Positions 27,681 to 36,070 of a stretch of 64,000 nt of DNA are shown piece by piece (within the stretch, counting starts at the first letter, position 1; each line of letters starts with the position of its first letter). The notes beneath the pieces are model-generated. The model did not search any database, was not told the origin of the DNA, and saw only the letters and a list, made by a program, of their open reading frames with translations. Both the position numbers and the translations under genes were made by a program. This DNA is from G963663315 sp965214205 (GTDB lineage Bacteria > Pseudomonadota > Gammaproteobacteria > Arenicellales > Poriferihabitantaceae): positions 2,259,308 through 2,323,307 of the forward strand of contig OZ243941.1 of the NCBI GenBank assembly GCA_965214205.1, in the 5' to 3' direction.

Positions 27681-28991
27681 CTACCCCATCAATTTCGGAT
27701 CATGCGGGAAGTGGCTTAGTAACTCGTAACCGTCTTCGGTAATGACGACCTGATCCTCGAGTTTCACACCTTCCCGACCGCCGACTTCGCCAATATACGC
27801 TTCGGCGGTCAAACACATGCCCGGTTGCAGAACCCCGTCATAACCGTTCGATTCCCAGGCCTCGGGATAATAGATGGCCGGGTATTCATCGCACAGCCCG
27901 ACGCCGTGATACTTCACGCCGTACTGCAACTCGCGGTACTTCGGGTCCAGTTGATTGCCGCCGAACGTCATTTCCCGGAATGTGAGACCAGGCTTCAGCG
28001 CCTCCATGTCTTCCATAATGTGTTCCCAGGCCACTTTAAAAAGCTGCTTTTGCTCACGAGTGGCCCGGACATCGCCGGCAATCCAGCAGCGGGATATGTC
28101 CACACAATATCCATAGACGCCGACCAGATCCGTATCCAGGGCGATCATATCCCCCGGCTGGATGATACGCGGCCCGCATTCAGCCATCCACGGATTGGTT
28201 CTCGGCCCCGAAGACAGGATTCGGGTTTCAAGCCAGTCACCACCCCGTTTGATATTGCCCGCGTGCAGGTGCGCCCATAATTCATTCTCACTGATACCGG
28301 GCTCGATCGCGGCTTCGAACTCGTGTAATGCGGCATCACAGGCAGCGATGGCGCAGCGCATGGCCTTCAGTTCATTTTCATTCTTGATCTCTCTGGCCGT
28401 TTCCATCAGGGCCATTCCGGGCATGATCTCGATCCCGGCCCGGTCAAAGGCGCGCACTCCGGTCACTTCCAGCCGGTCCACCGCAAGCCGGCGGTTGCCA
28501 GCGCCATGCTGCCGCAGCAGTTGATCTATTTCGCGGGCGAATTTCGAAGCGAACTCGTCACAGCGGCTACCACCGGTAAAATAGAAAAACCCGGACAGGT
28601 CCCTGATTTCATCAATCAGCGAAAGATGGGCGCTCAAATGCTGACAGTTATGAAAATCAAACAGTACAACCGGGCCATCGGTGGCTATGAAACAGCACCG
28701 GGCCGAATTGTGGGTAATCCACAACTGCATATTGGTACTGTCGGTCGCATACCGTATATTCAACGGGTCGAACAGCAAGGCGCCGGCATAGTCGTTTTTC
28801 CGCAATTGCTCCCGAACCCGCTCAAGACGATATTCCCTGAGAGCCTCCATATCCGGCGCCTCCACCCCCAACGCCGCCCATTCGTCAAAAGCCAACTGGC
28901 TCGGACCAATTTCAACGCGGTCATTATCGTCCGGCGTATTGTCCGGTTTACGCATAAAACTTCTTCGCAACGCGCTTTCTTTCATAGCCAT
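27681..28991 (-). CDS. dddP: DMSP lyase DddP (M24 pita-bread fold)
   Basis: This is a 436-residue protein of the M24 metallopeptidase fold. It would often be called an Xaa-Pro peptidase. The iron ligands D286, D288, D298, H362, E397 and E412 match those published for DddP (295, 297, 307, 371, 406, 421) with a constant offset of 9. The catalytic base DddP D377 corresponds to D368 in HGVGLCDEYP. The N-terminal NDNDRVEIGP and RYATDSTNMQLW segments are also DddP-like, from memory. DddP cleaves dimethylsulfoniopropionate to dimethyl sulfide and acrylate. The next gene upstream, acuI, handles the acrylate product, which strengthens the call. Confidence 0.85.
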   Translation of the reverse strand: MAMKESALRRSFMRKPDNTPDDNDRVEIGPSQLAFDEWAALGVEAPDMEALREYRLERVREQLRKNDYAGALLFDPLNIRYATDSTNMQLWITHNSARCCFIATDGPVVLFDFHNCQHLSAHLSLIDEIRDLSGFFYFTGGSRCDEFASKFAREIDQLLRQHGAGNRRLAVDRLEVTGVRAFDRAGIEIMPGMALMETAREIKNENELKAMRCAIAACDAALHEFEAAIEPGISENELWAHLHAGNIKRGGDWLETRILSSGPRTNPWMAECGPRIIQPGDMIALDTDLVGVYGYCVDISRCWIAGDVRATREQKQLFKVAWEHIMEDMEALKPGLTFREMTFGGNQLDPKYRELQYGVKYHGVGLCDEYPAIYYPEAWESNGYDGVLQPGMCLTAEAYIGEVGGREGVKLEDQVVITEDGYELLSHFPHDPKLMG

Positions 28992-29029
28992 GGTTTTTTA
29001 CACCCCGAAAATAAAAGTCGAATATCCAA

Positions 29030-30022
29030 TCAATCCTGTATCCGGATGATGGTCCGTCCGATATTGCTGCCGTCCAGATAACTGTCGAATGTTTCAGCGA
29101 GGTTTTCAAAGTCAACGACACGAGTCACAATCCGGTCCAGATTGCCCGGCTTCAAATCCCCTCCCAGCCGACTCCACAGGTCATTGCGCACCTGGGTCGG
29201 CATTTCAATCGAGTTGATCCCCAGCAGTGAAACGCCTCTGAGAATAAAGGGCATCACGGTTGTATTCAACCGGAAATCATCCACCAGTCCGATACTGGCG
29301 ATATTGCCCCAGGACTTCACGGTCCGGGTCAGCCAGGCCAGCGTCTCCCCTCCCGCGTTGTCCACGGCTCCACCCCAGACCGCTTTCTCCAGAGGACGGC
29401 TTCCCATTTCGATTTCATGCCGATCCACAAACCCGGTCGCCCCAAGCTGCCGCAGAAATTCATGCTGGTTTTTTTTGCCGGTGAATGCGGTCACCGAATA
29501 CCCCTTGGAAGACAGAATATCAATCGCGATCGAGCCGACACCTCCGGTCGCTCCGGTAACCAGGACCGGCCCATGATCAGGGGTCTGGCCATTCTGTTCC
29601 ATACGCATGACCGCCATGGCGGCGGTAAATCCGGCGGTGCCCAGTATCATCGCCTGCTTCAGGGTCAACCCTTCCGGCAAGGGCACGACACAGTCCCCTT
29701 TCACCCGTGCAATTTCCGAATACCCGCCATCGGCCGTTTCGGACAACCCGCATCCAGCGACCAGTACCGGGTCCCCTTCCCCAAAGCGGTCATCACTCGA
29801 CTCAATCACCACGCCGGACAGGTCAATGCCGCCATTCAATGGATATTGCCGGAGAATTTTTCCCTTGCCGGTGGCGGCCAGCACATCCTTGTAATTGATG
29901 CCCGACCACTTGACGCGGATGACAACTTCCCCCTCGGTCAGATCATCCAGCGTGAGCTGCTGGAAACCGGCGGTAATCTGTTTTTCGACCTGGTTGATTC
30001 GGTATGCGTTGAATGGATTCAT
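29030..30022 (-). CDS. acuI: Acryloyl-CoA reductase AcuI (YhdH family)
   Basis: This is a 330-residue NADPH-dependent MDR enzyme without zinc. It shows VKWSGINYKDVLAATGKG, the cofactor motif VTGATGGVGSIAIDIL (about 160-175), and the closing GRTIIRI. AcuI reduces the toxic acryloyl-CoA formed after DMSP cleavage to propionyl-CoA. It precedes dddP on the same strand, separated by 38 bases. The E. coli homologue YhdH has the same activity, so the call does not depend on DddP alone. Confidence 0.88.
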   Translation of the reverse strand: MNPFNAYRINQVEKQITAGFQQLTLDDLTEGEVVIRVKWSGINYKDVLAATGKGKILRQYPLNGGIDLSGVVIESSDDRFGEGDPVLVAGCGLSETADGGYSEIARVKGDCVVPLPEGLTLKQAMILGTAGFTAAMAVMRMEQNGQTPDHGPVLVTGATGGVGSIAIDILSSKGYSVTAFTGKKNQHEFLRQLGATGFVDRHEIEMGSRPLEKAVWGGAVDNAGGETLAWLTRTVKSWGNIASIGLVDDFRLNTTVMPFILRGVSLLGINSIEMPTQVRNDLWSRLGGDLKPGNLDRIVTRVVDFENLAETFDSYLDGSNIGRTIIRIQD

Positions 30023-30049
30023 TATAGAAACTCCGGATGGTGATTAAAG

Positions 30050-30565
30050 TTACAACAGATAGTGCAGTATGATCAACAGGGAAATATTCGCCAGTATCCC
30101 GGCCACCGCATCATCCAGCATGATGCCGGTCCCCCCCTGTATTTTCCGGTCAATTTGACGGATTGGCCAGGGTTTCAGGATGTCAAACAGTCGAAACAGA
30201 CCGAATCCCAGCAACAGGTTCAGGGCATTCGGCTCAATCAAGGCCATGGCAACCATCATTCCCACAATCTCATCCCAGACAATCGCCGGATGATCGTGGG
30301 CATCAAGTGAATCGGCCGCTGTCCGGCAAATGACGATCCCTGACAAAAAGCAGGCCAGAGTTACGACAAGGTAAACGGAATCCGGCAGCCCGGACAATGC
30401 CCAGACCGCGGCAACCCCAACCAGACTGCCCCAGGTGCCCGGAGCGAATGGGACCATTCCAGCGCCCAGACCAAACCCGAGCAGGTTGGAAGGCGGGTGA
30501 ACCAGCTTGTGAAAGGTTACGTCAGGTATGGCCCCTGACCTCTTTTGCAACCCTGTCCAGCACCC
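30050..30565 (-). CDS. pgpA: Phosphatidylglycerophosphatase A PgpA
   Basis: This is a roughly 171-residue membrane phosphatase. It shows LGFGLGAGMVPFAPGTWGSLVG and the acidic VWDEIVGMMVAM motif, then GGTGIMLDDAVAGI. It forms phosphatidylglycerol. The start is unclear: ATG 30565 (and a TTG at 30550) lies inside the 3' end of nusB, an overlap of about 44 bases. The frame stays open further upstream but without family similarity. The riboflavin-nusB-pgpA order is usual. Confidence 0.85.
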   Translation of the reverse strand, partial: GCWTGLQKRSGAIPDVTFHKLVHPPSNLLGFGLGAGMVPFAPGTWGSLVGVAAVWALSGLPDSVYLVVTLACFLSGIVICRTAADSLDAHDHPAIVWDEIVGMMVAMALIEPNALNLLLGFGLFRLFDILKPWPIRQIDRKIQGGTGIMLDDAVAGILANISLLIILHYLL

Positions 30566-30935
30566 CATTGACGTATTTGTAGCCATGTTCAGAGGCAAAT
30601 ACCCGGGCAAGACCAATGGCCTCGTCGATGATGACATTGGCGGGCGTATCGGCCTCATACTTCAATTCATAGGCTCCCACCCGCATGATCGCGTGTTCGA
30701 TCAGATCCACTCTCTCCAGTTCACGGTCCAGAAAACAGGACAACAAACGATCTATCTCCGAGACATGGCGGGGGACACACTTGATCAATTCCTGGAAATA
30801 ATCCAGATGGCGATCAGCCAGATTCTCGTTCTTGATGAAACTGCTTTCAATTTCGCAGGGGGATTGGCCGGTCACCTGCCATTGATACAGCGCCTGCACC
30901 GCACACCGCCTGGCAAGATGCCGACTGTTTCTCAC
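30522..30935 (-). CDS. nusB: Transcription antitermination factor NusB
   Basis: This is a 137-residue all-helical RNA-binding protein: RHLARRCAVQALYQWQVTG at the start and VIIDEAIGLARVFASEHGYKYVNGVLD at the end. With NusE it binds boxA in rRNA leaders. The start is a GTG whose G is shared with the ribH stop (TAGTG), so the genes are translationally coupled. Confidence 0.94.
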   Translation of the reverse strand: MRNSRHLARRCAVQALYQWQVTGQSPCEIESSFIKNENLADRHLDYFQELIKCVPRHVSEIDRLLSCFLDRELERVDLIEHAIMRVGAYELKYEADTPANVIIDEAIGLARVFASEHGYKYVNGVLDRVAKEVRGHT

Positions 30936-31420
30936 TACCTGCCCCCTGTCAGGAGGGTATCCATGGCATCCATCAGGCTGACCATTTCCAGCGCCGCCAG
31001 CGCGGCGTCGGCGCCCTTGTTTCCCGCTTTTGTTCCGGCTCTCTCAATCGCCTGCTCAATGGTATCCGTGGTCAGCACGCCAAATATGACCGGCACGTCA
31101 GCCTCGCGGCTCAATGCCGCAACGCCGCTGGCGCACTCACCGGCCACATAGTCGAAATGCGGGGTGGCGCCGCGGATCACCGCGCCCAGTGTAATCACGG
31201 CCGCATAGCGATCCGAGCGGGCCAGCTTCCCGGCCACCATCGGAATTTCAAACGCGCCGGGAACCCAGACGCAGTCTACATCCGATTCCGCTATGCCATG
31301 GCGAACCAGGGCGTCCAGCGCCCCCGCAACCAGCTTGTCCGTTATGAAATGATTGAACCGGCCCGCGACAATCGCGTACCGGCCTTTGCAGTCCACAAAA
31401 TTTCCGCTCATCTCATTCAT
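30935..31420 (-). CDS. ribH: 6,7-dimethyl-8-ribityllumazine synthase
   Basis: This is a 161-residue icosahedron-forming enzyme that condenses the ribityl pyrimidine with dihydroxybutanone phosphate. It shows AIVAGRFNHFITDKL, WVPGAFEIPM, the catalytic loop VIRGATPHFDYVAGE with its histidine, and VPVIFGVLTTDTIEQA. It sits between ribBA and nusB in the riboflavin operon. Confidence 0.95.
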   Translation of the reverse strand: MNEMSGNFVDCKGRYAIVAGRFNHFITDKLVAGALDALVRHGIAESDVDCVWVPGAFEIPMVAGKLARSDRYAAVITLGAVIRGATPHFDYVAGECASGVAALSREADVPVIFGVLTTDTIEQAIERAGTKAGNKGADAALAALEMVSLMDAMDTLLTGGR

Positions 31421-31452
31421 CCCTTAAAGCCTCCGCTTCGGGTCCGGTTCGT

Positions 31453-32646
31453 CTAATCCGCTTCATGCCGCTCATTCCAATCCGTCAACTGCCTGGGGGT
31501 TTCGACATAATCCAGCACTTCCAGCCCAAACCCGGACAAGCCGTGGGCTTTCTTTTTTCGGCCCAGCGCCAGAATCCGGTTGACACGCAGATCAGCCAGT
31601 ATTTGTCCACCGGCGCCCAGCATTCTGAGATTCTCTGGATGATTTTCATGATCCAGGGTGATTTCCGCCGATTCGGCCTCTCTCGATTGAACGTCCATCA
31701 TATCACCGTGCAGGGAAATACGGTTCACCAGTTCGTCTACATTTTCATTATAGGCCAGAATGATAATCACGCCGGCGTCCTGCCCGGATATGACTTCAAG
31801 CGCATTCTCCAGAGTCCAACTCCAGGGGGACGAAGGACTCAATACGACATCCAGCAACCCGCGATGGATATGGACCCGCACCGGCACGACCTGATCCGGC
31901 TCTATTCTACCCTTGACCAGCGCGAGATGGGTGCCTCCCTTTTCCACATCCTGGTATACGAATGAACGAAATTTTCCCTGCTCCAGATCCAGACGATTTT
32001 CTGACACCCGACGCACTGTGGGATTGTTTTTCAACCGATAACTGATCAAATCGGCGATCGTGCCGATTTTCAGGCTATGCTTGCGTGAATATTGAATCAG
32101 ATCAGGCAACCGAGCCATATTACCGTCATCCTTCAGGATTTCACAAATCACGCTGGAAGGTTCATAGCCGCACAATCTGGCCATATCCACACTCGCCTCA
32201 GTGTGCCCCGCGCGGGTCAACACCCCGCCAGCCTGGGCCTTGATCGGAAATATGTGACCGGGAGTCACAATATCATCGGGCTTCGCGTCCACATTGACCG
32301 CCGCCCGGATAGTCATGGCGCGGTCCTGCGCGGAGATGCCGGTAGTAACCCCTTTGGCGGCCTCTATTGAAACCGTGAAGTTGGTCGCGAAACGGGCATT
32401 GTTCCTGCTCACCATCAACGGCAGTTCAAGCTGGTTGCAGCGCTCTTCGGTCAGCGCCAGACAAATCAGCCCCCGCCCCTCCGACGCCATGAAGTTGATG
32501 TGCTCCGGAGTGACACATTGTGACGCGACCAGCAGGTCCCCCTCATTCTCCCGGTCCTGATCATCCACCATGATCACCATCCTGCCCTGACGGTAATCGT
32601 CAAGCACGTCCTCGATCCGGTTTACGGCAATCAGTTCTTTATTCAT
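31453..32646 (-). CDS. ribB: 3,4-dihydroxy-2-butanone-4-phosphate synthase with degenerate GTP cyclohydrolase II domain
   Basis: This is a protein of about 397 residues. The N-terminal DHBP synthase domain (1-205) is intact: MVDDQDRENEGDL, TGISAQDRA, GHIFPIKA and GHTEASVDMARL. The C-terminal part aligns in position with RibA but lacks the GDxxGSxRCDCG zinc-cysteine motif, so it is probably not a GTP cyclohydrolase. A ribA is expected elsewhere. The start is ATG 32646; in-frame starts up to 32667 right behind the ribE stop are alternatives. Confidence 0.92.
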   Translation of the reverse strand: MNKELIAVNRIEDVLDDYRQGRMVIMVDDQDRENEGDLLVASQCVTPEHINFMASEGRGLICLALTEERCNQLELPLMVSRNNARFATNFTVSIEAAKGVTTGISAQDRAMTIRAAVNVDAKPDDIVTPGHIFPIKAQAGGVLTRAGHTEASVDMARLCGYEPSSVICEILKDDGNMARLPDLIQYSRKHSLKIGTIADLISYRLKNNPTVRRVSENRLDLEQGKFRSFVYQDVEKGGTHLALVKGRIEPDQVVPVRVHIHRGLLDVVLSPSSPWSWTLENALEVISGQDAGVIIILAYNENVDELVNRISLHGDMMDVQSREAESAEITLDHENHPENLRMLGAGGQILADLRVNRILALGRKKKAHGLSGFGLEVLDYVETPRQLTDWNERHEAD

Positions 32647-32670
32647 CACTCGTTTTCCACTCATCACTCA

Positions 32671-33324
32671 TTATTCACCGCTTCCCGTCCATCCGGTTCC
32701 GAATCTGCTGTCAAACCGCTTCAGCCGATCAATATAACGCGCAATCTGATCAACTTCAATGTGTACCGGTTTACCCTGATCCAGTTTCCCCAGAGTCGTA
32801 TTCTCAAGCGTATGGGGGACCAGCGCAATCTCAAATGTGGTTCGGGCCTGATCATCCGAAACCCGGTTGCTGGTCAGACTCACTCCGTCAATCGCGACAG
32901 AACCCTTGCTCGCGACGTATCGTCCAACCGCGTGATCGGCCGCAAAAACAAAGGTCGCGAATCCAGCCCCGGCCTGACGTTTCACCAGGGTGGCGAAGCC
33001 ATCGACATGACCGGACACCAGATGCCCGCCAATCGGCGTCCCCAGAGTCAGGGAAGTCTCCAGATTGACGTAAGTACCGGACTGCCAGGTCTCCACCAGG
33101 CATTTCGACAATGTTTCTTTCGACACATCGAAACGCAGGACCGCGTCTTCCAGGCCGGTCACGGTCAGGCAAGCGCCATTGACCGCGATACTGTCGCCCA
33201 CCGAGACCCGCTCCGTATCCCATTGACCCGACCCGGCTCCCGGCCTGATTCCGAGTTCCATACCGCCAGCGGTCGGGAGCCTGAAGACTACCTCGCCGAT
33301 ACTTTGAATAATGCCGGTAAACAC
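32671..33324 (-). CDS. ribE: Riboflavin synthase alpha subunit
   Basis: This is a 217-residue trimeric enzyme that dismutates two lumazines to riboflavin. It has two internally repeated lumazine-binding barrels: MFTGIIQSIGEV and VNGACLTVTGLE in the first, GFATLVKRQAG and IDGVSLTSNRV in the second. It starts five bases after the ribD stop, in the nrdR-ribD-ribE-ribBA-ribH-nusB order. Confidence 0.95.
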   Translation of the reverse strand: MFTGIIQSIGEVVFRLPTAGGMELGIRPGAGSGQWDTERVSVGDSIAVNGACLTVTGLEDAVLRFDVSKETLSKCLVETWQSGTYVNLETSLTLGTPIGGHLVSGHVDGFATLVKRQAGAGFATFVFAADHAVGRYVASKGSVAIDGVSLTSNRVSDDQARTTFEIALVPHTLENTTLGKLDQGKPVHIEVDQIARYIDRLKRFDSRFGTGWTGSGE

Positions 33325-33329
33325 ACTAC

Positions 33330-34532
33330 TTAAACCACATCCAGGGTGATTTTCAGGTCACGTCCGATCATCACCGCGTCACGATACGCAAGTTTCACCC
33401 GGTCAGTGAGCTGATCAAGCCCCGGAATCAGAAACATGTCCCTGGCTTGCGCTCCAAGCAGGTCCGGAGACATGTAGACAATCAGTTCATCGACCAGCCC
33501 CCGCTTCAGCATGCTCCCGCTCAGCCTGGCCCCCGCTTCCAGCAAAACCGTGTTCATCTCCCGCCGGCCCAGTTCCCGCATGACCCGTTCCAGGTCAATC
33601 CCGCCATGACCGGGACTACGGGAATTGCTCCCGCAATCAATAATTTCGGCCCCACTTCGCGAAAAAGTTTCGATGATTTCCCGGTCCTGGCTGGCCGTAA
33701 TGATCAGGACCTGCCCGTCTGGTTCGAGAATTTTCGAGTTGACCGGCATGCTCAGGTTGGTATCGAGAACAACCCGGCAAGGCTGGCGGGACACATTTTC
33801 CAGTCTGACGTTCATCGAGGGATTGTCTCTCAAAACCGTCCCGACCCCGGTCAACACGGCGGAAGACGCCGCTCTCGCCTTCTGTCCGTCCAATCTCGCG
33901 GAGGGGCTGGTAATCCATTGACTCTCCCCACTGAACATCGCGGTCTTACCATCCAGACTGGTCGCGATTTTCAGGGTGACCCAGGGAGCGCCGGTCCTGA
34001 CTCTCTTCAAAAACCCACGGTTCCGCTTTTCCGCCTGAGACCGTCCAACCCCGGTCAACACATCAACCCCGCCGCGCCGCAATTCGGCGATTCCGGATTG
34101 ACCAGACGGCAGATTCGGGTCCTCCATCGCCGCAACCACCCGGACTATGCCCGCCTTTTTAATGGCCTTGACACAGGGCGGGGTTCTGCCGTGATGGCTG
34201 CACGGTTCCAGAGTGACGTAGAGCTCAGCCCCTTTGGCCGCCTTGCCGGCCTGTTTCAGGGCCATGATCTCCGCGTGGTCACCGCCCGCGTACTGGTGCC
34301 AGCCTTCTCCGATGACGTTCCCGTTTTTAACGATGACACATCCGACCACAGGATTCGGATGAGTGGTATACCGCCCCCGGTCGGCCAGTTTCAGCGCGCG
34401 GGCCATGATTCTTTCATCACCAGCCGTAGCATTATCCGGAACCTTCGGGTATTTCATGGCAGCCAGATCATCCTGTTCGGGGACCTCCCGAAACAATTGC
34501 CGATCCTGTCTGAAACCATCGAACAAATTCAC
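33330..34532 (-). CDS. ribD: Bifunctional riboflavin deaminase/reductase RibD
   Basis: This is a 400-residue protein. The N-terminal deaminase (about 40-185) carries the zinc site HAEIMAL and PCSHHGRTPPC. The C-terminal reductase (about 190-400) contains ATSLDGKTAMFSGESQWI and LEAGARLSG. It catalyses the second and third steps of riboflavin synthesis. The GTG start at 34532 overlaps the nrdR stop (GTGA) with a GGAG site upstream; ATG 34457 is an alternative and the extra 25 residues are not conserved. Confidence 0.93.
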   Translation of the reverse strand: MNLFDGFRQDRQLFREVPEQDDLAAMKYPKVPDNATAGDERIMARALKLADRGRYTTHPNPVVGCVIVKNGNVIGEGWHQYAGGDHAEIMALKQAGKAAKGAELYVTLEPCSHHGRTPPCVKAIKKAGIVRVVAAMEDPNLPSGQSGIAELRRGGVDVLTGVGRSQAEKRNRGFLKRVRTGAPWVTLKIATSLDGKTAMFSGESQWITSPSARLDGQKARAASSAVLTGVGTVLRDNPSMNVRLENVSRQPCRVVLDTNLSMPVNSKILEPDGQVLIITASQDREIIETFSRSGAEIIDCGSNSRSPGHGGIDLERVMRELGRREMNTVLLEAGARLSGSMLKRGLVDELIVYMSPDLLGAQARDMFLIPGLDQLTDRVKLAYRDAVMIGRDLKITLDVV

Positions 34533-35038
34533 GATTTGGGGTTCTCCGGAAACAGGGATGATTGCGATTCGTCCGGCAATCCGGGCAGAGAAGCTCTCAG
34601 CCGTTCGACTTCATCGCTGAATTCCTCCATACCCTGAAAGCGGCGATAAACAGAAGCGAATCGAACATAAGCCACCTCATCGAGTTTCTTCAACTCGTAC
34701 ATGACCGCCTCGCCGATCTGTCTGGCCTCAATCCCCTGATCCGTCCGGTGCGTAAATTGTCTCATAATACCATTGATCAGCCTCTCGACAGCCTCGATTT
34801 CGACCGGGAGCTTTTCCAGCGACCGCATGATTCCGCCGCGCAGCTTGTTTACGTCAAAGCGTTCCCGGCGGCCATCGGCCTTGATGACGGCCGGCATATC
34901 AAACACCATCTTCTCCAGAGTGGTAAAGCGCCGGGAACATTCCAGGCACTCGCGGCGGCGGCGTACGTTCTCACCGTTGTCGCTCAATCTCGAATCAATC
35001 ACCCGAGTGTCACTGGTTGTACAGAACGGGCAGTGCAT
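34529..35038 (-). CDS. nrdR: Transcriptional repressor NrdR
   Basis: This is a 169-residue regulator of ribonucleotide reductase genes. The N-terminal zinc ribbon CPFC...CLEC (residues 3-34) is followed by an ATP-cone (about 49-139), beginning VIKADGRRERFDVNKLRGGI. It senses dATP/ATP and represses nrd operons. Its position before ribD is conserved in many bacteria. Confidence 0.95.
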   Translation of the reverse strand: MHCPFCTTSDTRVIDSRLSDNGENVRRRRECLECSRRFTTLEKMVFDMPAVIKADGRRERFDVNKLRGGIMRSLEKLPVEIEAVERLINGIMRQFTHRTDQGIEARQIGEAVMYELKKLDEVAYVRFASVYRRFQGMEEFSDEVERLRASLPGLPDESQSSLFPENPKS

Positions 35039-35053
35039 GATATCGGGATGCGA

Positions 35054-36064
35054 TCAGGGCTGCGTATCTGCGGCCCCTTCCTTCTGAACCGGCATCATAT
35101 CCTCCCGACTGATGCCAAAAGCGAGCACCGCCGGACTGGCCACGAAAATCGAAGAATAGGTACCGACCAAAACGCCAACCAGCAGAGCGACAGAAAATCC
35201 CCGAATGACCTCGCCACCGAATATCAGCAGGGTCAACACAACCAGCAGGGTGGTCAATGAAGTCAGCAGGGTTCTGGGCAATGTCTGGTTAATCGAGGTA
35301 TTCATGATATCCGGGACAACGCCCTTACGCATCTTGCGGAAATTTTCACGAATCCGGTCGTACACCACAATCGTGTCGTTAAGCGAGTATCCGATGACCG
35401 CAAGCACCGCGGCCAGCACCGGCAGCGAAAACTCGAACTGAAACAGGGAAAACACGCCAACCGTAATCAACACATCATGGGCCAGGGCGATCACCGAACC
35501 GACCGCGAATCTCCATTCGAATCGCCAGGTCACATAAATCAGTATGCCGAGCAAGGCATACAGCATCGCCAGCCCCCCCTGATTGGTCAGCTCGCTGCCT
35601 ACCTGCGGTCCGACAAACTCGACCCGGCGCATCTGCACCCGGCAGTCAGCCGTCACTCCGTCCGACAGGCATTGTTGCGAATCCCGGACGGCGGACTCAA
35701 CCAGAACCTCATTCCAGGGTATCCGCAGCGCCTCCATGACCCGGCTGCTGATCTCGGCGGCGCTGGTATCCTGCCGCGAAAAAGTGGCCGGCAGACGCAC
35801 CATCACATCCCGGGTCGTCCCGAAGTTCTGCACAATGGCGTCGTCGAAGCCGTATTCAACCAGCGTCACCCGAACGGATTCCACCTCGACCGGCTGCTGA
35901 TAGCCAACCTCGACCAGTGTCCCGCCGGTAAAATCAATGCCCGGATTCAGGCCCCTGATCACCAGGCTGCCCACACTGATCAGGACCAGGCTCACAGACA
36001 GGATCAACGCCAGCTTTCTCCTGCCGAGAAAGTCGATTGTGGTTTGTTTTTTCAGAATTTGCAT
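35054..36064 (-). CDS. secF: Protein translocase subunit SecF
   Basis: This is a 336-residue inner-membrane protein with six helices. The first periplasmic segment begins NPGIDFTGGTLVEV, and the RND-like C-terminal half contains IGYSLNDTIVVYDRIRENFR. With SecD it uses the proton gradient to pull preproteins through SecYEG. It is separated by six bases from secD. Confidence 0.96.
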   Translation of the reverse strand: MQILKKQTTIDFLGRRKLALILSVSLVLISVGSLVIRGLNPGIDFTGGTLVEVGYQQPVEVESVRVTLVEYGFDDAIVQNFGTTRDVMVRLPATFSRQDTSAAEISSRVMEALRIPWNEVLVESAVRDSQQCLSDGVTADCRVQMRRVEFVGPQVGSELTNQGGLAMLYALLGILIYVTWRFEWRFAVGSVIALAHDVLITVGVFSLFQFEFSLPVLAAVLAVIGYSLNDTIVVYDRIRENFRKMRKGVVPDIMNTSINQTLPRTLLTSLTTLLVVLTLLIFGGEVIRGFSVALLVGVLVGTYSSIFVASPAVLAFGISREDMMPVQKEGAADTQP

Positions 36065-36070
36065 GGTCGG

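Noticed and set aside
27681..28991. Xaa-Pro aminopeptidase or ectoine hydrolase
   Set aside because: The spacing of all metal ligands and the catalytic aspartate fits DddP exactly, and acuI is adjacent.
33447..34637. A 396-codon plus-strand frame opposite ribD
   Set aside because: RibD has full deaminase and reductase motifs on the other strand. The antisense frame is rich in Pro, Arg and Gln with no recognisable features.
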